The translations under genes and the position numbers were made by a program. 64,000 nt of DNA from Pseudomonas oligotrophica (GTDB taxonomy: Bacteria; Pseudomonadota; Gammaproteobacteria; Pseudomonadales; Pseudomonadaceae): positions 372,001 to 436,000 of the forward strand of contig NZ_JAKJRU010000002.1 of assembly GCF_021726475.1 (NCBI RefSeq), read 5' to 3'. Positions 1 through 11,391 of this stretch are shown one piece after another (within the stretch, counting starts at the first letter, position 1; each line of letters begins with the position of its first letter). The notes under the pieces are model-generated. The model saw nothing but the letters and a program-made list of their open reading frames with translations. It had not been told where the DNA came from and searched no databases.

Positions 1-2
1 CG

Positions 3-233
3 GTGCGCACGCTGGATGCGGCCAAGCCCGGTGCGCCAATCATCTATTCCGGCACGCGACTGGACTGGTACAGCCTCAACGGTGGCTGCTGCCCGGTCGA
101 GCGCTTCGGTGCCGAAGCACCCCGCCATGCCGCGCTCGATCTGCCAGCCAGTGCCCTGCTCGACACGCTGCTGCTACCGTTCTCCTTGGCCGCTGCGCTG
201 GGGCTTGGCCTCGGCGTCAGTGGCGGATTCTGA
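3..233 (+). CDS. YceK/YidQ-family lipoprotein, C-terminal part (5' truncated by window)
   Basis: The reading frame is open from the first bases of the window and ends at the TGA at 231-233, so only the C-terminal ~76 residues are present. The signal peptide and lipobox would lie upstream. The text VRTLDAAKPG, IIYSGTRLDW, a CC pair and LPASALLDTLLLPFSLA are typical of the YceK/YidQ (DUF1375) family of small lipoproteins of unknown function. The GTG at 3 is in frame but is unlikely to be the true start, because the similarity begins at once. The gap to the FtsH gene is about 108 bp and shows no terminator. Confidence 0.7.
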   Translation: MRTLDAAKPGAPIIYSGTRLDWYSLNGGCCPVERFGAEAPRHAALDLPASALLDTLLLPFSLAAALGLGLGVSGGF

Positions 234-341
234 ACGCAGCAGCCGCGATTTAGCTGATTTGCGTCCAGGCGCCGGGGTGCGCGAGCGGGCAGAATCCTGC
301 CATCCGCGCGTAGCGTCCCGCTGGCAGCCAAGGAGAGACCG

Positions 342-2173
<1,832 letters not shown>

Positions 2174-2177
<4 letters not shown>

Positions 2178-3244
2178 GTGCAACGCGTGGCGTGCTGCGC
2201 GAGTGCCCAGTCGACGTGCTCGCGCACCAGCTCCGACGGATCGTCACGCCGCGCCTCGAGCGCCTCCAGCACCGGGATGCTCGAGGGCGCATTGCCCAGC
2301 CCCACCGCCAGGTTGCGCAGCCAGCGCTCGTAGCCGGCGCGGCGCAGCGGCGAGCCTTCGGTGCGGCTGAGGAATTGCTCTTCGCTCCAGCGGAACAGTT
2401 CGGCCAGCTCGGCGTTGTCCAGGCTGTGGCGCGGCTGGAAGTCGCCCTGCTCGGTGGGGCGGGCGAAGCGGTTCCACGGGCAGACGATCTGGCAGTCGTC
2501 GCAGCCGAACACGCGGTTGCCCATCCTTGCCCGCAGCTCCTCGGGGATGGGGCCTTTCAGCTCGATGGTGAGGTAGGAAATGCAGCGCCGCGCATCCAGC
2601 AGGCGTTCGCCGACGAAGGCGTCGGTGGGGCAGATGTCCAGGCAGGCGTGGCAACTGCCGCAGTGGTCGCGGGTGACCGGCTCGTCAACCGGCAGGGCGA
2701 TGTCGACGAACAGCTCGCCGAGGAAGAACCAGCTGCCGGCCTTGCGGTTGAGCAGCAGGCTGTTCTTGCCGATCCAGCCGAGCCCGGCCTGCTGTCCGGC
2801 GGCCTTCTCCAGCACCGGTGCGCTGTCGACGAAGGCGCGAAAGCCGAACGGGCCGACCGCCTGCTGTATGCGCTCGGCCAGTTGCTGCAGGCGCTTGCGG
2901 ATCAGCTTGTGGTAGTCGCGGCCCAGCGCATAGCGCGACACGTAGGCCTTCTCCGGTTCGGCGAGCAGCTGGCTCATGCGCGTGTCGCCGGGCAGGTAGT
3001 CCATGCGCAGCGAGATCACCCGCAGCGTGCCGGGCACCAGCTCGTCCGGCCGCGAGCGCTTGCTGCCGTGGGCCGCCATGTAGTCCATCTCGCCCTGGTA
3101 GCCAGCGGCCAGCCAGGCCTCCAGATGCGCTTCGTGCTCGCCGAGGTCGACATCGGTAATGCCGACCTGCTGGAAGCCCAGCTCGCGACCCCATTGCTTG
3201 ATGGATTCGGCGAGGGCGGCGGGATCGAGGGCGGGGCTGGACAT
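2174..3244 (-). CDS. queG: Epoxyqueuosine reductase QueG
   Basis: Cobalamin- and iron-sulfur-dependent enzyme that reduces epoxyqueuosine to queuosine at the wobble base of tRNAs with GUN anticodons. The product is 356 residues. The reductase domain carries the likely catalytic D140 (FVDSAP). Two 4Fe-4S cluster motifs follow: CGSCHACLDICP (C195, C198, C201, C205) and CDDCQIVCPW (C248, C251, C255). A HEAT-like C-terminal tail follows. The ATG at 3244 is chosen because it begins MSSPALDPAAL, ahead of the conserved QVGITDVDLG; the open frame upstream runs antisense through nnr and is not coding. It diverges from nnr and is convergent with the FtsH gene, sharing the bases of the two TAG stops. 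Confidence 0.95.
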
Positions 3245-3270
3245 CGGAGACTGCAGCGCGATTCGGGCGG

Positions 3271-3284
3271 GTGCGTATAATTCT
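3271..3284 (+). promoter_or_regulatory. Likely -10 element for the nnr-tsaE-amiB-mutL operon
   Basis: A perfect TATAAT lies at 3276-3281 in the short divergent gap between queG and nnr, 35 bp before the nnr start. The sequence 17 bp upstream is a poor -35, so the call rests mainly on the -10 hexamer and its position. Confidence 0.45.
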
Positions 3285-3316
3285 GCCAGACATTCCGCCG
3301 CGATGATGCCCAGCCG

Positions 3317-4807
3317 ATGACCGACCTGCTGCCCACCGCCCTGTACACCGCCGCCCAGGTGCGCGAACTCGACGCCCGCCTGATCGCCGCCGGTACGCCC
3401 GGTTTCGAGCTGATGCAGCGCGCCGCGCATGCCTGCTGGCGGGCCCTGCGCCGCCAGTGGCCGGAGGCCGGGGTGGTCACCGTGCTGGCCGGGCGCGGCA
3501 ACAATGCCGGCGACGGCTATCTGCTCGCCGCCCTCGCGCAGCGGGCCGGCTGGCGGGTGCGGGTGCTCGCGGTGGGCGATCCGCAGGCGCTGCAGGGCGA
3601 TGCGGCGACGGCCTGCGCCGAGGCGCGCGCCTGTGGCGTGGCGATCGAACCCTGGCAGGCCGATGCCGAGCTGGAGGGCGTGCTGGTCGATGCGCTGCTC
3701 GGCACCGGCCTGGCCGGTGCGGTGCGCGAGCCCTATGCAACGGCCATCGAGGCGATCAATGCCAGCGGCCTGCCGGTGCTGGCGGTGGATATTCCGTCCG
3801 GCCTCAGTGCCGACAGCGGTTCCCGGCTCGGCCAGGCGGTGCGTGCCGAGGTGACGGTGACCTTCATCGGCCTGAAGCTCGGCCTGCTGACCGGCGACGG
3901 CCCCGACCAGATCGGCCGCCTGGTGTTCGACGACCTGCAGGCCGATCCTGCGCTGCTGGCCGCGGCAGCGGCCGAGGTGCTGCGGCTCGCGCCCGGCAAC
4001 CTGCCGAAGCTGGCGCCGCGCCGGCCGACCGCGCACAAGGGCAGTTTCGGCCAGGTGCTGGTCATCGGCGGCGACCTGGGCACCGGCGGCGCCGCGCTGT
4101 TGGCCAGCGAGGCGGCGCTGCGCGGCGGTGCCGGCATGGTGACCCTGGCGACGCGGCCCGAGCATGTCGTCGCGTCGCTGACCCGGCGCCCGGAAATCAT
4201 GTGCAGCGGCGTCGAGTCCACCTATGCGCTGACCGCCCTGGCCGAGCGCGCCGACGTGCTGGTGGTCGGCCCGGGCCTGGGGCAGGGGCCGTGGGGGCGC
4301 AGCCTGCTGTCGCTGGCGGCGCAGGCCGAGGTGCCGCAGGTGTGGGATGCCGATGCGCTGAACCTGCTGGCCCATGCAGCCGTCGAGCTGCCGCGCGGCT
4401 GCCTGATCACGCCGCATCCGGGCGAGGCTGCGCGCCTGCTCGGCTGCAGCAGCGCCGAGGTACAGGCCGATCGGCCGGCGGCGGTGCGCGAACTGGCCCG
4501 ACGCTTTCGCTGCAGCGCGTTGCTCAAGGGCGCGGGTACGCTGGTTGCCGATGCCGACGGGCGGTTGGCACTCTGTGATCGCGGCCATCCGGCCATGGCC
4601 AGCGCCGGCCTCGGCGATGTGCTGGCCGGGCTTGCCGGCGCGCTGCTGGCGCAGGGGCTCGAGCCCTTCGCAGCAGGCTGCCTGGCGGCCTGGCTGCACG
4701 CCGCCGCCGGTGAACGCTGTGGCGAAGGCGGGCGCGGGCTGGCCGCCGGCGACCTGATCGCCGAGATCCGCCGACAGCTGGAGGAGCACTCGCCATGCCG
4801 GACGTAA
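3317..4807 (+). CDS. nnr: Bifunctional NAD(P)H-hydrate epimerase / ADP-dependent NAD(P)H-hydrate dehydratase
   Basis: Metabolite-repair enzyme of 496 residues that restores damaged hydrated NADH and NADPH. The N-terminal YjeF_N epimerase half contains GRGNNAGDG (59-67) and the conserved DIPSGLSADSG stretch. The C-terminal dehydratase half contains KGSFGQVLVIGGDLGTGGAA and the ATP/ADP site GLGDVLAG (431-438) with catalytic D434. The length is normal for the fused form. It is the first gene of a plus-strand operon in which each gene overlaps the next (13 bp with tsaE, then 4 bp or near contact), and it diverges from queG. Confidence 0.95.
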   Translation: MTDLLPTALYTAAQVRELDARLIAAGTPGFELMQRAAHACWRALRRQWPEAGVVTVLAGRGNNAGDGYLLAALAQRAGWRVRVLAVGDPQALQGDAATACAEARACGVAIEPWQADAELEGVLVDALLGTGLAGAVREPYATAIEAINASGLPVLAVDIPSGLSADSGSRLGQAVRAEVTVTFIGLKLGLLTGDGPDQIGRLVFDDLQADPALLAAAAAEVLRLAPGNLPKLAPRRPTAHKGSFGQVLVIGGDLGTGGAALLASEAALRGGAGMVTLATRPEHVVASLTRRPEIMCSGVESTYALTALAERADVLVVGPGLGQGPWGRSLLSLAAQAEVPQVWDADALNLLAHAAVELPRGCLITPHPGEAARLLGCSSAEVQADRPAAVRELARRFRCSALLKGAGTLVADADGRLALCDRGHPAMASAGLGDVLAGLAGALLAQGLEPFAAGCLAAWLHAAAGERCGEGGRGLAAGDLIAEIRRQLEEHSPCRT

Positions 4808-5265
4808 GCTTCTACGCCGCCGACGAGGCGCAAATGCTGGCGCTCGGCGCACGCATCGCGCAGGCCACCGGCGGGCGCGGCGTCATCTACCTGCACGGCG
4901 ACCTGGGCGCCGGCAAGACCACGCTGTCACGCGGGTTGATTCGCGGCTTCGGGCACACGGGCAAGGTGAAGAGCCCGACCTTCACCCTCGTCGAGCCGTA
5001 CGAGATCGGTGCTGTGCGGGTGTTCCACTTCGACCTGTACCGGCTGGTCGACCCGGAGGAGCTGGAATTTCTCGGCATTCGCGACTATTTCGAAGGCGAC
5101 GCCCTGTGCCTGGTGGAGTGGCCGGAGCGCGGTGGCGGCGTTTTGCCAAAGGCGGACCTGGACATTACCATTGCGCCGCATGAGGCCGGGCGCAGGCTGC
5201 GCCTTTCGCCGCGGGGCGAGCGAGGCCAGGCCTGGTGCGCCGCCCTGACCAATGACGAACGATGA
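4795..5265 (+). CDS. tsaE: tRNA threonylcarbamoyladenosine biosynthesis ATPase TsaE
   Basis: Small ATPase of 156 residues that works with TsaB and TsaD to form t6A at position 37 of ANN-decoding tRNAs. The Walker A motif GDLGAGKT is at 35-42, followed by the family signature SPTFTLVEPYE and FHFDLYRL; LVEWPERGG is the conserved late motif. The start overlaps the end of nnr by 13 bp, and the stop overlaps an in-frame ATG of the amidase gene (ATGA at 5262-5265), so translational coupling is likely. The nnr-tsaE-amiB-mutL-miaA-hfq order is the classic gammaproteobacterial superoperon. Confidence 0.95.
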   Translation: MPDVSFYAADEAQMLALGARIAQATGGRGVIYLHGDLGAGKTTLSRGLIRGFGHTGKVKSPTFTLVEPYEIGAVRVFHFDLYRLVDPEELEFLGIRDYFEGDALCLVEWPERGGGVLPKADLDITIAPHEAGRRLRLSPRGERGQAWCAALTNDER

Positions 5266-5282
5266 CAGGCAAGAGGATGGGT

Positions 5283-6704
5283 ATGCGCATACGCGCGCTG
5301 GTTAGCGGTCTGCTGGTCCTGTTCGTCGCGCTGCAGGCGGTCGCCGCCGCCGATGTGCAGAGCGTGCGGCTGTGGCGAGCACCGGATAACACGCGCCTGG
5401 TGTTCGACCTGTCCGGCCCGGTCAAGCACAACGTCTTCACCCTCGAGGCGCCGGATCGCATCGTCATCGATGTCAGCGGGGCCAATCTCAAGGCGCAGCT
5501 CGACGGCCTGCCGCTGGACAACACGCCGGTGGCCGCGTTGCGTGCCGGCCAGCCGGATGCCGACACCCTGCGCGTGGTCGTCGATCTGAAGGCGCCGGTG
5601 TCACCGAAGAGCTTCGCCCTGGCGCCGAACCAGCAATATGGCCACCGCCTGGTGGTCGATCTCTACGACCAGCAGGGCAGTAGTCCGGCGGCAAGCGCCA
5701 GCCGGCTGCCGGCCAATACCGCGCCGGCATCCCCGGTGGCGCCGGTCTCGCCCAACCTGCCGGCGGTCAAGCTGCCGGCCACGCCGAGCAGCAAGCGCGA
5801 CATCGTGATCGCCATCGACGCCGGTCACGGCGGCGAAGACCCGGGCGCCATCGGCCCGGGCAAGGTCTACGAGAAGAGCGTGGTGCTGCAGATCGCCAAG
5901 GAGCTGCAACGGCAGATCAATGCCGAGAAGGGTTTCCGTGCCGAGTTGGTGCGCACCGGCGACTACTTCATTCCGCTGCGCAAGCGCACCGAGATCGCCC
6001 GCAAGAAGGGCGCCGACCTGTTCGTCTCCGTGCATGCCGATGCCGCGCCGCGTTCCTCGGCGTACGGGGCCTCGGTGTTCGCCCTGTCCGACCGTGGCGC
6101 CACCTCGGAGACCGCGCGCTGGCTGGCCGATAGCGAGAACCGCTCGGACCTGATCGGCGGCGCCGGCAACGTCAGCCTCGACGACAAGGACCGCATGCTC
6201 GCCGGCGTCCTGCTGGACCTGTCGATGACCGCCTCGCTGTCGTCGAGCCTCAACGTCGGGCAGAAGGTGCTGAGCAACATGGGGCGTATCACGCCGCTGC
6301 ACAAGCGCCGCGTGGAGCAGGCCGGCTTCATGGTGCTCAAGAGCCCGGACATTCCCTCGATCCTGGTCGAGACCGGCTTCATCTCCAATCCGTCCGAGGC
6401 GAAGAAGCTGCAGACGGCCGGCCACCAGCAGGCGCTGGCGCGCTCGATCCACAGCGGGGTCAAGCAGTTCTTCCACGAGAACCCGCCGCCCGGCACCTAT
6501 ATCGCCTGGCTGCGCGACGCCGGCCAGATCGCGGCCGGCCCGCGTGAGCACGTGGTGCGTTCCGGCGAGAGCCTGGCGTTGCTCGCCCAGCGCTACCAGG
6601 TCAGCCTGGCCTCGCTGCGCAGCGCCAATCAGCTGAAGAGCGACACCATCAAGGTCGGCCAGACGCTCGCCATCCCGGCTACCACGCTGGCGTCGCAACC
6701 ATGA
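5283..6704 (+). CDS. amiB: N-acetylmuramoyl-L-alanine amidase (AmiB/AmiC type) with AMIN and LysM domains
   Basis: Periplasmic zinc amidase that cleaves septal peptidoglycan during cell separation. An N-terminal signal peptide ([18 protein letters not shown], cut near AVAA) leads into an AMIN domain of about 100 residues (septal peptidoglycan targeting), an Ala/Pro linker, an Amidase_3 catalytic domain ([29 protein letters not shown] with the Glu/His zinc and catalytic residues), and a C-terminal LysM repeat ([16 protein letters not shown] to VGQTLAIP). I prefer the ATG at 5283 because AAGAGG lies six bases ahead and the signal peptide becomes canonical. An in-frame ATG at 5262, overlapping the tsaE stop, would add seven residues. 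The stop overlaps mutL by 4 bp. Confidence 0.9.
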   Translation: MRIRALVSGLLVLFVALQAVAAADVQSVRLWRAPDNTRLVFDLSGPVKHNVFTLEAPDRIVIDVSGANLKAQLDGLPLDNTPVAALRAGQPDADTLRVVVDLKAPVSPKSFALAPNQQYGHRLVVDLYDQQGSSPAASASRLPANTAPASPVAPVSPNLPAVKLPATPSSKRDIVIAIDAGHGGEDPGAIGPGKVYEKSVVLQIAKELQRQINAEKGFRAELVRTGDYFIPLRKRTEIARKKGADLFVSVHADAAPRSSAYGASVFALSDRGATSETARWLADSENRSDLIGGAGNVSLDDKDRMLAGVLLDLSMTASLSSSLNVGQKVLSNMGRITPLHKRRVEQAGFMVLKSPDIPSILVETGFISNPSEAKKLQTAGHQQALARSIHSGVKQFFHENPPPGTYIAWLRDAGQIAAGPREHVVRSGESLALLAQRYQVSLASLRSANQLKSDTIKVGQTLAIPATTLASQP

Positions 6705-8581
6705 GCGAGCTGCGTCGCATCCAGCTGCTCAGCCCGCGGCTGGCGAACCAGATCGCCGCCGGCGAGGTGGTCGAGCGCCCGGCCTCGGTGATCAAGGAGC
6801 TGCTGGAGAACAGCCTGGATTCCGGCGCCGCGCGCATCGACGTGGATGTCGAGCAGGGTGGGGTCAAGCTGCTGCGGGTGCGCGACGATGGCTGCGGCAT
6901 CCCGGCGGACGACCTGCCCTTGGCCCTGGCGCGCCATGCGACCAGCAAGATCCGCGACCTGGAAGACCTCGAACGGGTCATGAGCCTCGGTTTTCGCGGC
7001 GAGGCACTGGCCTCGATCAGTTCCGTCTCGCGCCTGACCCTGACCTCGCGTACCGCCGATGCCGGCGAGGCCTGGCAGGTGGAGACCGAAGGCCGCGAGA
7101 TGGAGGCGCGGGTGCAGCCGGCGGCGCACCCGGTCGGTACCTCGGTGGAGGTGCGCGACCTGTTCTTCAACACCCCGGCGCGACGCAAGTTCCTGCGCAC
7201 CGAGAAGACCGAGTTCGACCATCTGCAGGAAGTGATCAAGCGCCTGGCGCTGGCGCGTTTCGACGTGGCCTTCCATCTGCGCCACAACGGCAAGAGCGTG
7301 CTGGCGCTACACCAGGCGGCCGACGACGCGGCACGCGCGCGCCGCGTGGGCGCGGTCTGCGGCCCGGCGTTTCTCGAGCAGGCGTTGCCGATCGAGGTCG
7401 AGCGCAGTGGCCTGCGCCTGTGGGGCTGGGTCGGCCTGCCGACCTTCTCGCGCAGCCAGGCCGACCTGCAGTACTTCTACGTCAACGGCCGCATGGTGCG
7501 CGACAAGCTGGTCGCCCATGCGGTCCGCCAGGCCTATCGCGATGTGCTGTTCAACGGTCGCCACCCGACCTTCGTGCTGTTCCTCGACGTCGACCCGGCG
7601 GTGGTCGATGTCAACGTGCACCCGACCAAGCACGAGGTGCGTTTCCGCGACAGCCGCATGGTCCACGACTTCCTCTACGGCACGCTGCACCGCGCGCTGG
7701 GCGATGTCCGTCCCGAGGACCAGTTGGCTGCCCCGGCCAGCGTGGCGCCGATTGCGCCGGCCGCCAGCGGGCTGGCGGTGGGTGAGTTCGCCGGGCAGAA
7801 CGAGATGAGCCTGTCGGCCAGCGTGCTGGAGATGCCGCCGGCCGAGCCGGCGCCAGCCTGGCGTGGCAGTGGCGCCGGCTACCAGGCCCCGCGCCCGTCG
7901 TCGGGGTTCACCGCCGAGGCCCGCGGTGCCTATCGCGAGCTGGTCGCACCGCTGCCGGTGGGCGCGCCGGCGCCGTTGCCCGAGGCGCAGGCGGACGTAC
8001 CGCCGCTGGGCTATGCCCTGGCCCAGCTCAAGGGGGTCTACATCCTCGCCGAGAACGCCCAGGGCATGGTGCTGGTGGACATGCATGCCGCCCACGAGCG
8101 GATCACCTATGAACGACTGAAGGGCGCGATGGCCAGCGAAGGACTGCGCGGCCAGCCGCTGCTGGTGCCCGAGTCGATCGCCGCCAGCCAGCGCGAGGCC
8201 GATTGCGCCGAGGAACACGGCCAGTGGTTCGCGCGGCTGGGCTTCGAATTGCAGCGACTGGGGCCCGAGACCCTCGCGATCCGCCAGATTCCAGCCCTGC
8301 TGAAGCAAGCCGAGGCGACCCAGCTGGTGCGCGACGTGCTCGCCGACCTGCTCGAGTATGGCACCAGCGACCGTATCCAGGCGCACCTCAACGAGCTGCT
8401 GGCGACCATGGCCTGTCACGGGGCGGTGCGCGCCAATCGTCGCCTCACGCTGCCGGAGATGAACGCCCTGCTGCGCGACATGGAGCAGACCGAGCGCAGC
8501 GGGCAGTGCAACCACGGCCGCCCGACCTGGACGCAGTTGGGGATGGACGACCTGGACCGGCTGTTCCTGCGCGGTCGCTGA
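6701..8581 (+). CDS. mutL: DNA mismatch repair protein MutL
   Basis: GHKL-type ATPase of 626 residues that couples MutS mismatch recognition to strand processing. The N-terminal ATPase motifs are [19 protein letters not shown] and [13 protein letters not shown] variable linker at about 340-425 is rich in Ala and Pro. The C-terminal dimerisation half has [12 protein letters not shown] beginning at D460, plus ACHGAVRAN and QCNHGRPTW. These match the metal-binding endonuclease motifs of MutL proteins from bacteria without MutH, so this MutL probably nicks DNA itself. The start ATG overlaps the amidase stop (ATGA). Confidence 0.96.
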   Translation: MSELRRIQLLSPRLANQIAAGEVVERPASVIKELLENSLDSGAARIDVDVEQGGVKLLRVRDDGCGIPADDLPLALARHATSKIRDLEDLERVMSLGFRGEALASISSVSRLTLTSRTADAGEAWQVETEGREMEARVQPAAHPVGTSVEVRDLFFNTPARRKFLRTEKTEFDHLQEVIKRLALARFDVAFHLRHNGKSVLALHQAADDAARARRVGAVCGPAFLEQALPIEVERSGLRLWGWVGLPTFSRSQADLQYFYVNGRMVRDKLVAHAVRQAYRDVLFNGRHPTFVLFLDVDPAVVDVNVHPTKHEVRFRDSRMVHDFLYGTLHRALGDVRPEDQLAAPASVAPIAPAASGLAVGEFAGQNEMSLSASVLEMPPAEPAPAWRGSGAGYQAPRPSSGFTAEARGAYRELVAPLPVGAPAPLPEAQADVPPLGYALAQLKGVYILAENAQGMVLVDMHAAHERITYERLKGAMASEGLRGQPLLVPESIAASQREADCAEEHGQWFARLGFELQRLGPETLAIRQIPALLKQAEATQLVRDVLADLLEYGTSDRIQAHLNELLATMACHGAVRANRRLTLPEMNALLRDMEQTERSGQCNHGRPTWTQLGMDDLDRLFLRGR

Positions 8582-8662
8582 TCGCCAGCGCGGGGCGGCG
8601 AGCCGCTTGCAGCCTGCCGCCTGGCAGCCGAAACTAGCCGGCCGACCGTTGCGAGCTCCACG

Positions 8663-9634
8663 ATGTCCGCCTTGCCTCCCGCCATCTTCCTCATGGGTCC
8701 CACCGCTTCGGGCAAGACCGACCTGGCGCTCGAGCTGGCCGAGGCACTGCCCTGCGAGATCATCAGCGTCGACTCGGCACTGGTCTATCGCGGCATGGAT
8801 ATCGGCACGGCGAAGCCCTCCGCCGAGGTGCTGGCAGAGTTCCCGCACCGCCTGGTAGACATCCTCGATCCGGCGCAGAGCTATTCGGCTGCGCAGTTCG
8901 CCGGCGATGCGCTGCAGGCCATGGCCGAGGTCACCGCGGCCGGCCGGATTCCCCTGCTGGTCGGCGGCACCATGCTCTATTTCAAGGCCTTGCTGGACGG
9001 GCTGGCGGACATGCCGGCGGCCGATCCGGCGATCCGTGCAGCACTCGAGGCCCAGGCCGCCGAGGAGGGGTTGGCCACGCTGCACCGCCTGCTCGCCGAG
9101 GTCGACCCGGAGTCGGCCGCGCGCATCCACCCCAACGATCCGCAGCGGCTGGTCCGCGCGCTGGAGGTCTACCGCGTCAGTGGAATGACCATGAGCGAGC
9201 ATCGCGCCAGACAAAGATCGCAAAAGGCGGAGCGGCTTGCGCCGGACGCCGGTGTCTTGCCTTATACTGTTGCGCAGCTATCCATCGCGCCGGCACAGCG
9301 GGCCATGCTGCACGAGCGTATCGAGCGGCGTTTCACCCATATGGTTGAACAGGGGTTTGTCGACGAGGTCGAAAACCTGCGCCGGCGTGGTGATCTGCAT
9401 CTGGGTTTGCCCTCGATGCGGGCGGTGGGCTATCGGCAGGTCTGGGAATATCTGGACGGTGCGATGACGCGCGATGCGATGATCGAACGCGGCGTGATCG
9501 CCACTCGCCAACTGGCCAAGCGGCAGTTCACCTGGTTGCGTGGTTGGGAGGGGGTAGCCTGGCTCGATAGCCTGGCCTGCGACAATCTGCCGCGAGCATT
9601 GAAATACCTGCAGGGGCTCCACATATTGGGCTGA
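8663..9634 (+). CDS. miaA: tRNA dimethylallyltransferase MiaA
   Basis: Adds the dimethylallyl group to N6 of A37 in tRNAs reading UNN codons, the first step toward ms2i6A. The product is 323 residues with P-loop GPTASGKT (11-18), the [17 protein letters not shown] substrate loop and the C-terminal [13 protein letters not shown] segment. It lies 81 bp after mutL and 91 bp before hfq. In E. coli, hfq promoters sit inside and just after miaA, and the tail of this gene also carries AT-richer hexamers. Confidence 0.96.
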   Translation: MSALPPAIFLMGPTASGKTDLALELAEALPCEIISVDSALVYRGMDIGTAKPSAEVLAEFPHRLVDILDPAQSYSAAQFAGDALQAMAEVTAAGRIPLLVGGTMLYFKALLDGLADMPAADPAIRAALEAQAAEEGLATLHRLLAEVDPESAARIHPNDPQRLVRALEVYRVSGMTMSEHRARQRSQKAERLAPDAGVLPYTVAQLSIAPAQRAMLHERIERRFTHMVEQGFVDEVENLRRRGDLHLGLPSMRAVGYRQVWEYLDGAMTRDAMIERGVIATRQLAKRQFTWLRGWEGVAWLDSLACDNLPRALKYLQGLHILG

Positions 9635-9658
9635 CACTGCTAACTGACCGTCTATTCT
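9631..9658 (+). promoter_or_regulatory. Possible sigma-70 promoter for hfq-hflX
   Basis: CTGACA (9631-9636) and TATTCT (9653-9658) are separated by 16 bp, immediately after the miaA stop and about 68 bp before the hfq start. Both hexamers are fair matches. This is inference from sequence only. Confidence 0.35.
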
Positions 9659-9713
9659 CACACTCGTGGATCGTCGGTTGACCGAATAAATCACGAATAA
9701 ACAGATCCTCTAA

Positions 9714-9980
<267 letters not shown>

Positions 9981-9991
9981 GGTAGGCATCT

Positions 9992-11293
9992 TTGTTCTTC
10001 GAACGTCCCGGCGGGGGAGAGCGGGCCATCCTGGTTCATCTGGAGGGCCAGGACCCCGCGGTACGCGAGGACCCTGAGGAATTCCAGGAGCTCGCCCGCT
10101 CGGCAGGGGCCGAGTCGGTGGGCTTCGTCAACGTCGCCCGTCACCAGCCCTCGGCCAAGTTCCTGATCGGCAGCGGCAAGGTCGAGGAGTTGCACGACCT
10201 CGTCAAGGACGCCGAGGCCGAGCTGGTCATCTTCAATCACACCCTGACACCGAGCCAGGAGCGCAACCTCGAGCGTGCGCTCGAATGCCGCGTGCTCGAC
10301 CGGACGGGCCTGATCCTCGACATCTTCGCCCAGCGCGCGCGCACCCACGAAGGCAAGCTGCAGGTAGAGTTGGCACAGCTCGAGCACATGAGCACGCGCC
10401 TGGTGCGTGGCTGGACCCACCTCGAGCGGCAGAAGGGCGGTATCGGCCTGCGCGGCCCCGGTGAAACCCAGCTGGAAACCGACCGGCGCCTGCTGCGGGT
10501 GCGTATCCGCCAGATCAAGCAGCGCCTGGAGAAGGTCCGCGGCCAGCGCGAGCAGGCCCGGCGTGGGCGCCGGCGTGCCGACATCCCCTCCGTCTCCCTG
10601 GTGGGCTACACCAACGCCGGCAAGTCGACGCTGTTCAACGCGCTGACCGAGGCCGACGTCTATGCGGCCAACCAGCTGTTCGCCACGCTCGACCCCACGC
10701 TGCGGCGCATCGAGCTCGGCGACGTCGGTCCGGTGGTGCTGGCCGATACCGTGGGTTTCATTCGCCACCTGCCGCACAAGCTGGTCGAGTCCTTTCGCGC
10801 GACACTCGAGGAATCGAGCAATGCGGACCTGTTGCTGCACGTGATCGATGCGCATGAGCCCGAGCGCGATCAGCAGATCGAGCAGGTGCTGGCGGTGCTT
10901 GGCGAGATCGGCGCCCATGAGCTGCCGATGCTGGAGGTCTACAACAAGGTCGACCTGCTCGAGGGTATCGAGCCGCAGATCCAGCGTGATGCCGATGGCC
11001 GGCCGCAGCGGGTCTGGGTCTCGGCGCGCGACGGGCTGGGGCTCGACCTGCTGCGCCAGGCCATCGCCGAATTGCTGGGCAACGACCTGTTCGTCGGCAC
11101 GCTGCGCTTGCCGCAGCAGCTCGGGCGGTTGCGTGCGCAGCTGTTCCAGGTCGGCGCCGTGCAGCAGGAAAGCCATGACGAGCAGGGCGGCAGCTTGCTT
11201 CAGGTGCGGGTGCCGCGCGTTGAATTGCATCGGTTGGTGAGTCGGGCCGGTTTCCAGCCGAACGAGTTCCTGGAACAACATACTTTGCAATAA
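9992..11293 (+). CDS. hflX: Ribosome-associated GTPase HflX
   Basis: GTPase of 433 residues that binds the 50S subunit and splits stalled ribosomes, particularly under stress. The N-terminal HflX domain (GSGKVEEL, RTGLILDIFAQRA) precedes a coiled linker with the GIGLRGPGETQLETDRR signature and a TRAFAC G domain: G1 GYTNAGKST (205-213), G3 DTVGFI, G4 NKVD. The TTG start is accepted because the protein begins MFFERPGGGERAILVHLEGQ, the usual Pseudomonas N-terminus, and no ATG lies nearby. It sits between hfq and hflK as in most gammaproteobacteria. Confidence 0.96.
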   Translation: MFFERPGGGERAILVHLEGQDPAVREDPEEFQELARSAGAESVGFVNVARHQPSAKFLIGSGKVEELHDLVKDAEAELVIFNHTLTPSQERNLERALECRVLDRTGLILDIFAQRARTHEGKLQVELAQLEHMSTRLVRGWTHLERQKGGIGLRGPGETQLETDRRLLRVRIRQIKQRLEKVRGQREQARRGRRRADIPSVSLVGYTNAGKSTLFNALTEADVYAANQLFATLDPTLRRIELGDVGPVVLADTVGFIRHLPHKLVESFRATLEESSNADLLLHVIDAHEPERDQQIEQVLAVLGEIGAHELPMLEVYNKVDLLEGIEPQIQRDADGRPQRVWVSARDGLGLDLLRQAIAELLGNDLFVGTLRLPQQLGRLRAQLFQVGAVQQESHDEQGGSLLQVRVPRVELHRLVSRAGFQPNEFLEQHTLQ

Positions 11294-11391
11294 AGCCCGG
11301 AATGGCGGCTTTGCCGCGTGTTTGAGGCTTTCGGTAGCATTGGCGGGCACGCCGTCGGCGTGTCTTTGGCTTCAACAGAATGGAGAGCGCT

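Noticed and set aside
3245-4852. Apparent N-terminal extension of QueG to 892 residues
   Set aside because: The extra stretch is antisense to nnr and has shadow-frame composition; QueG homology begins at the 3244 start.
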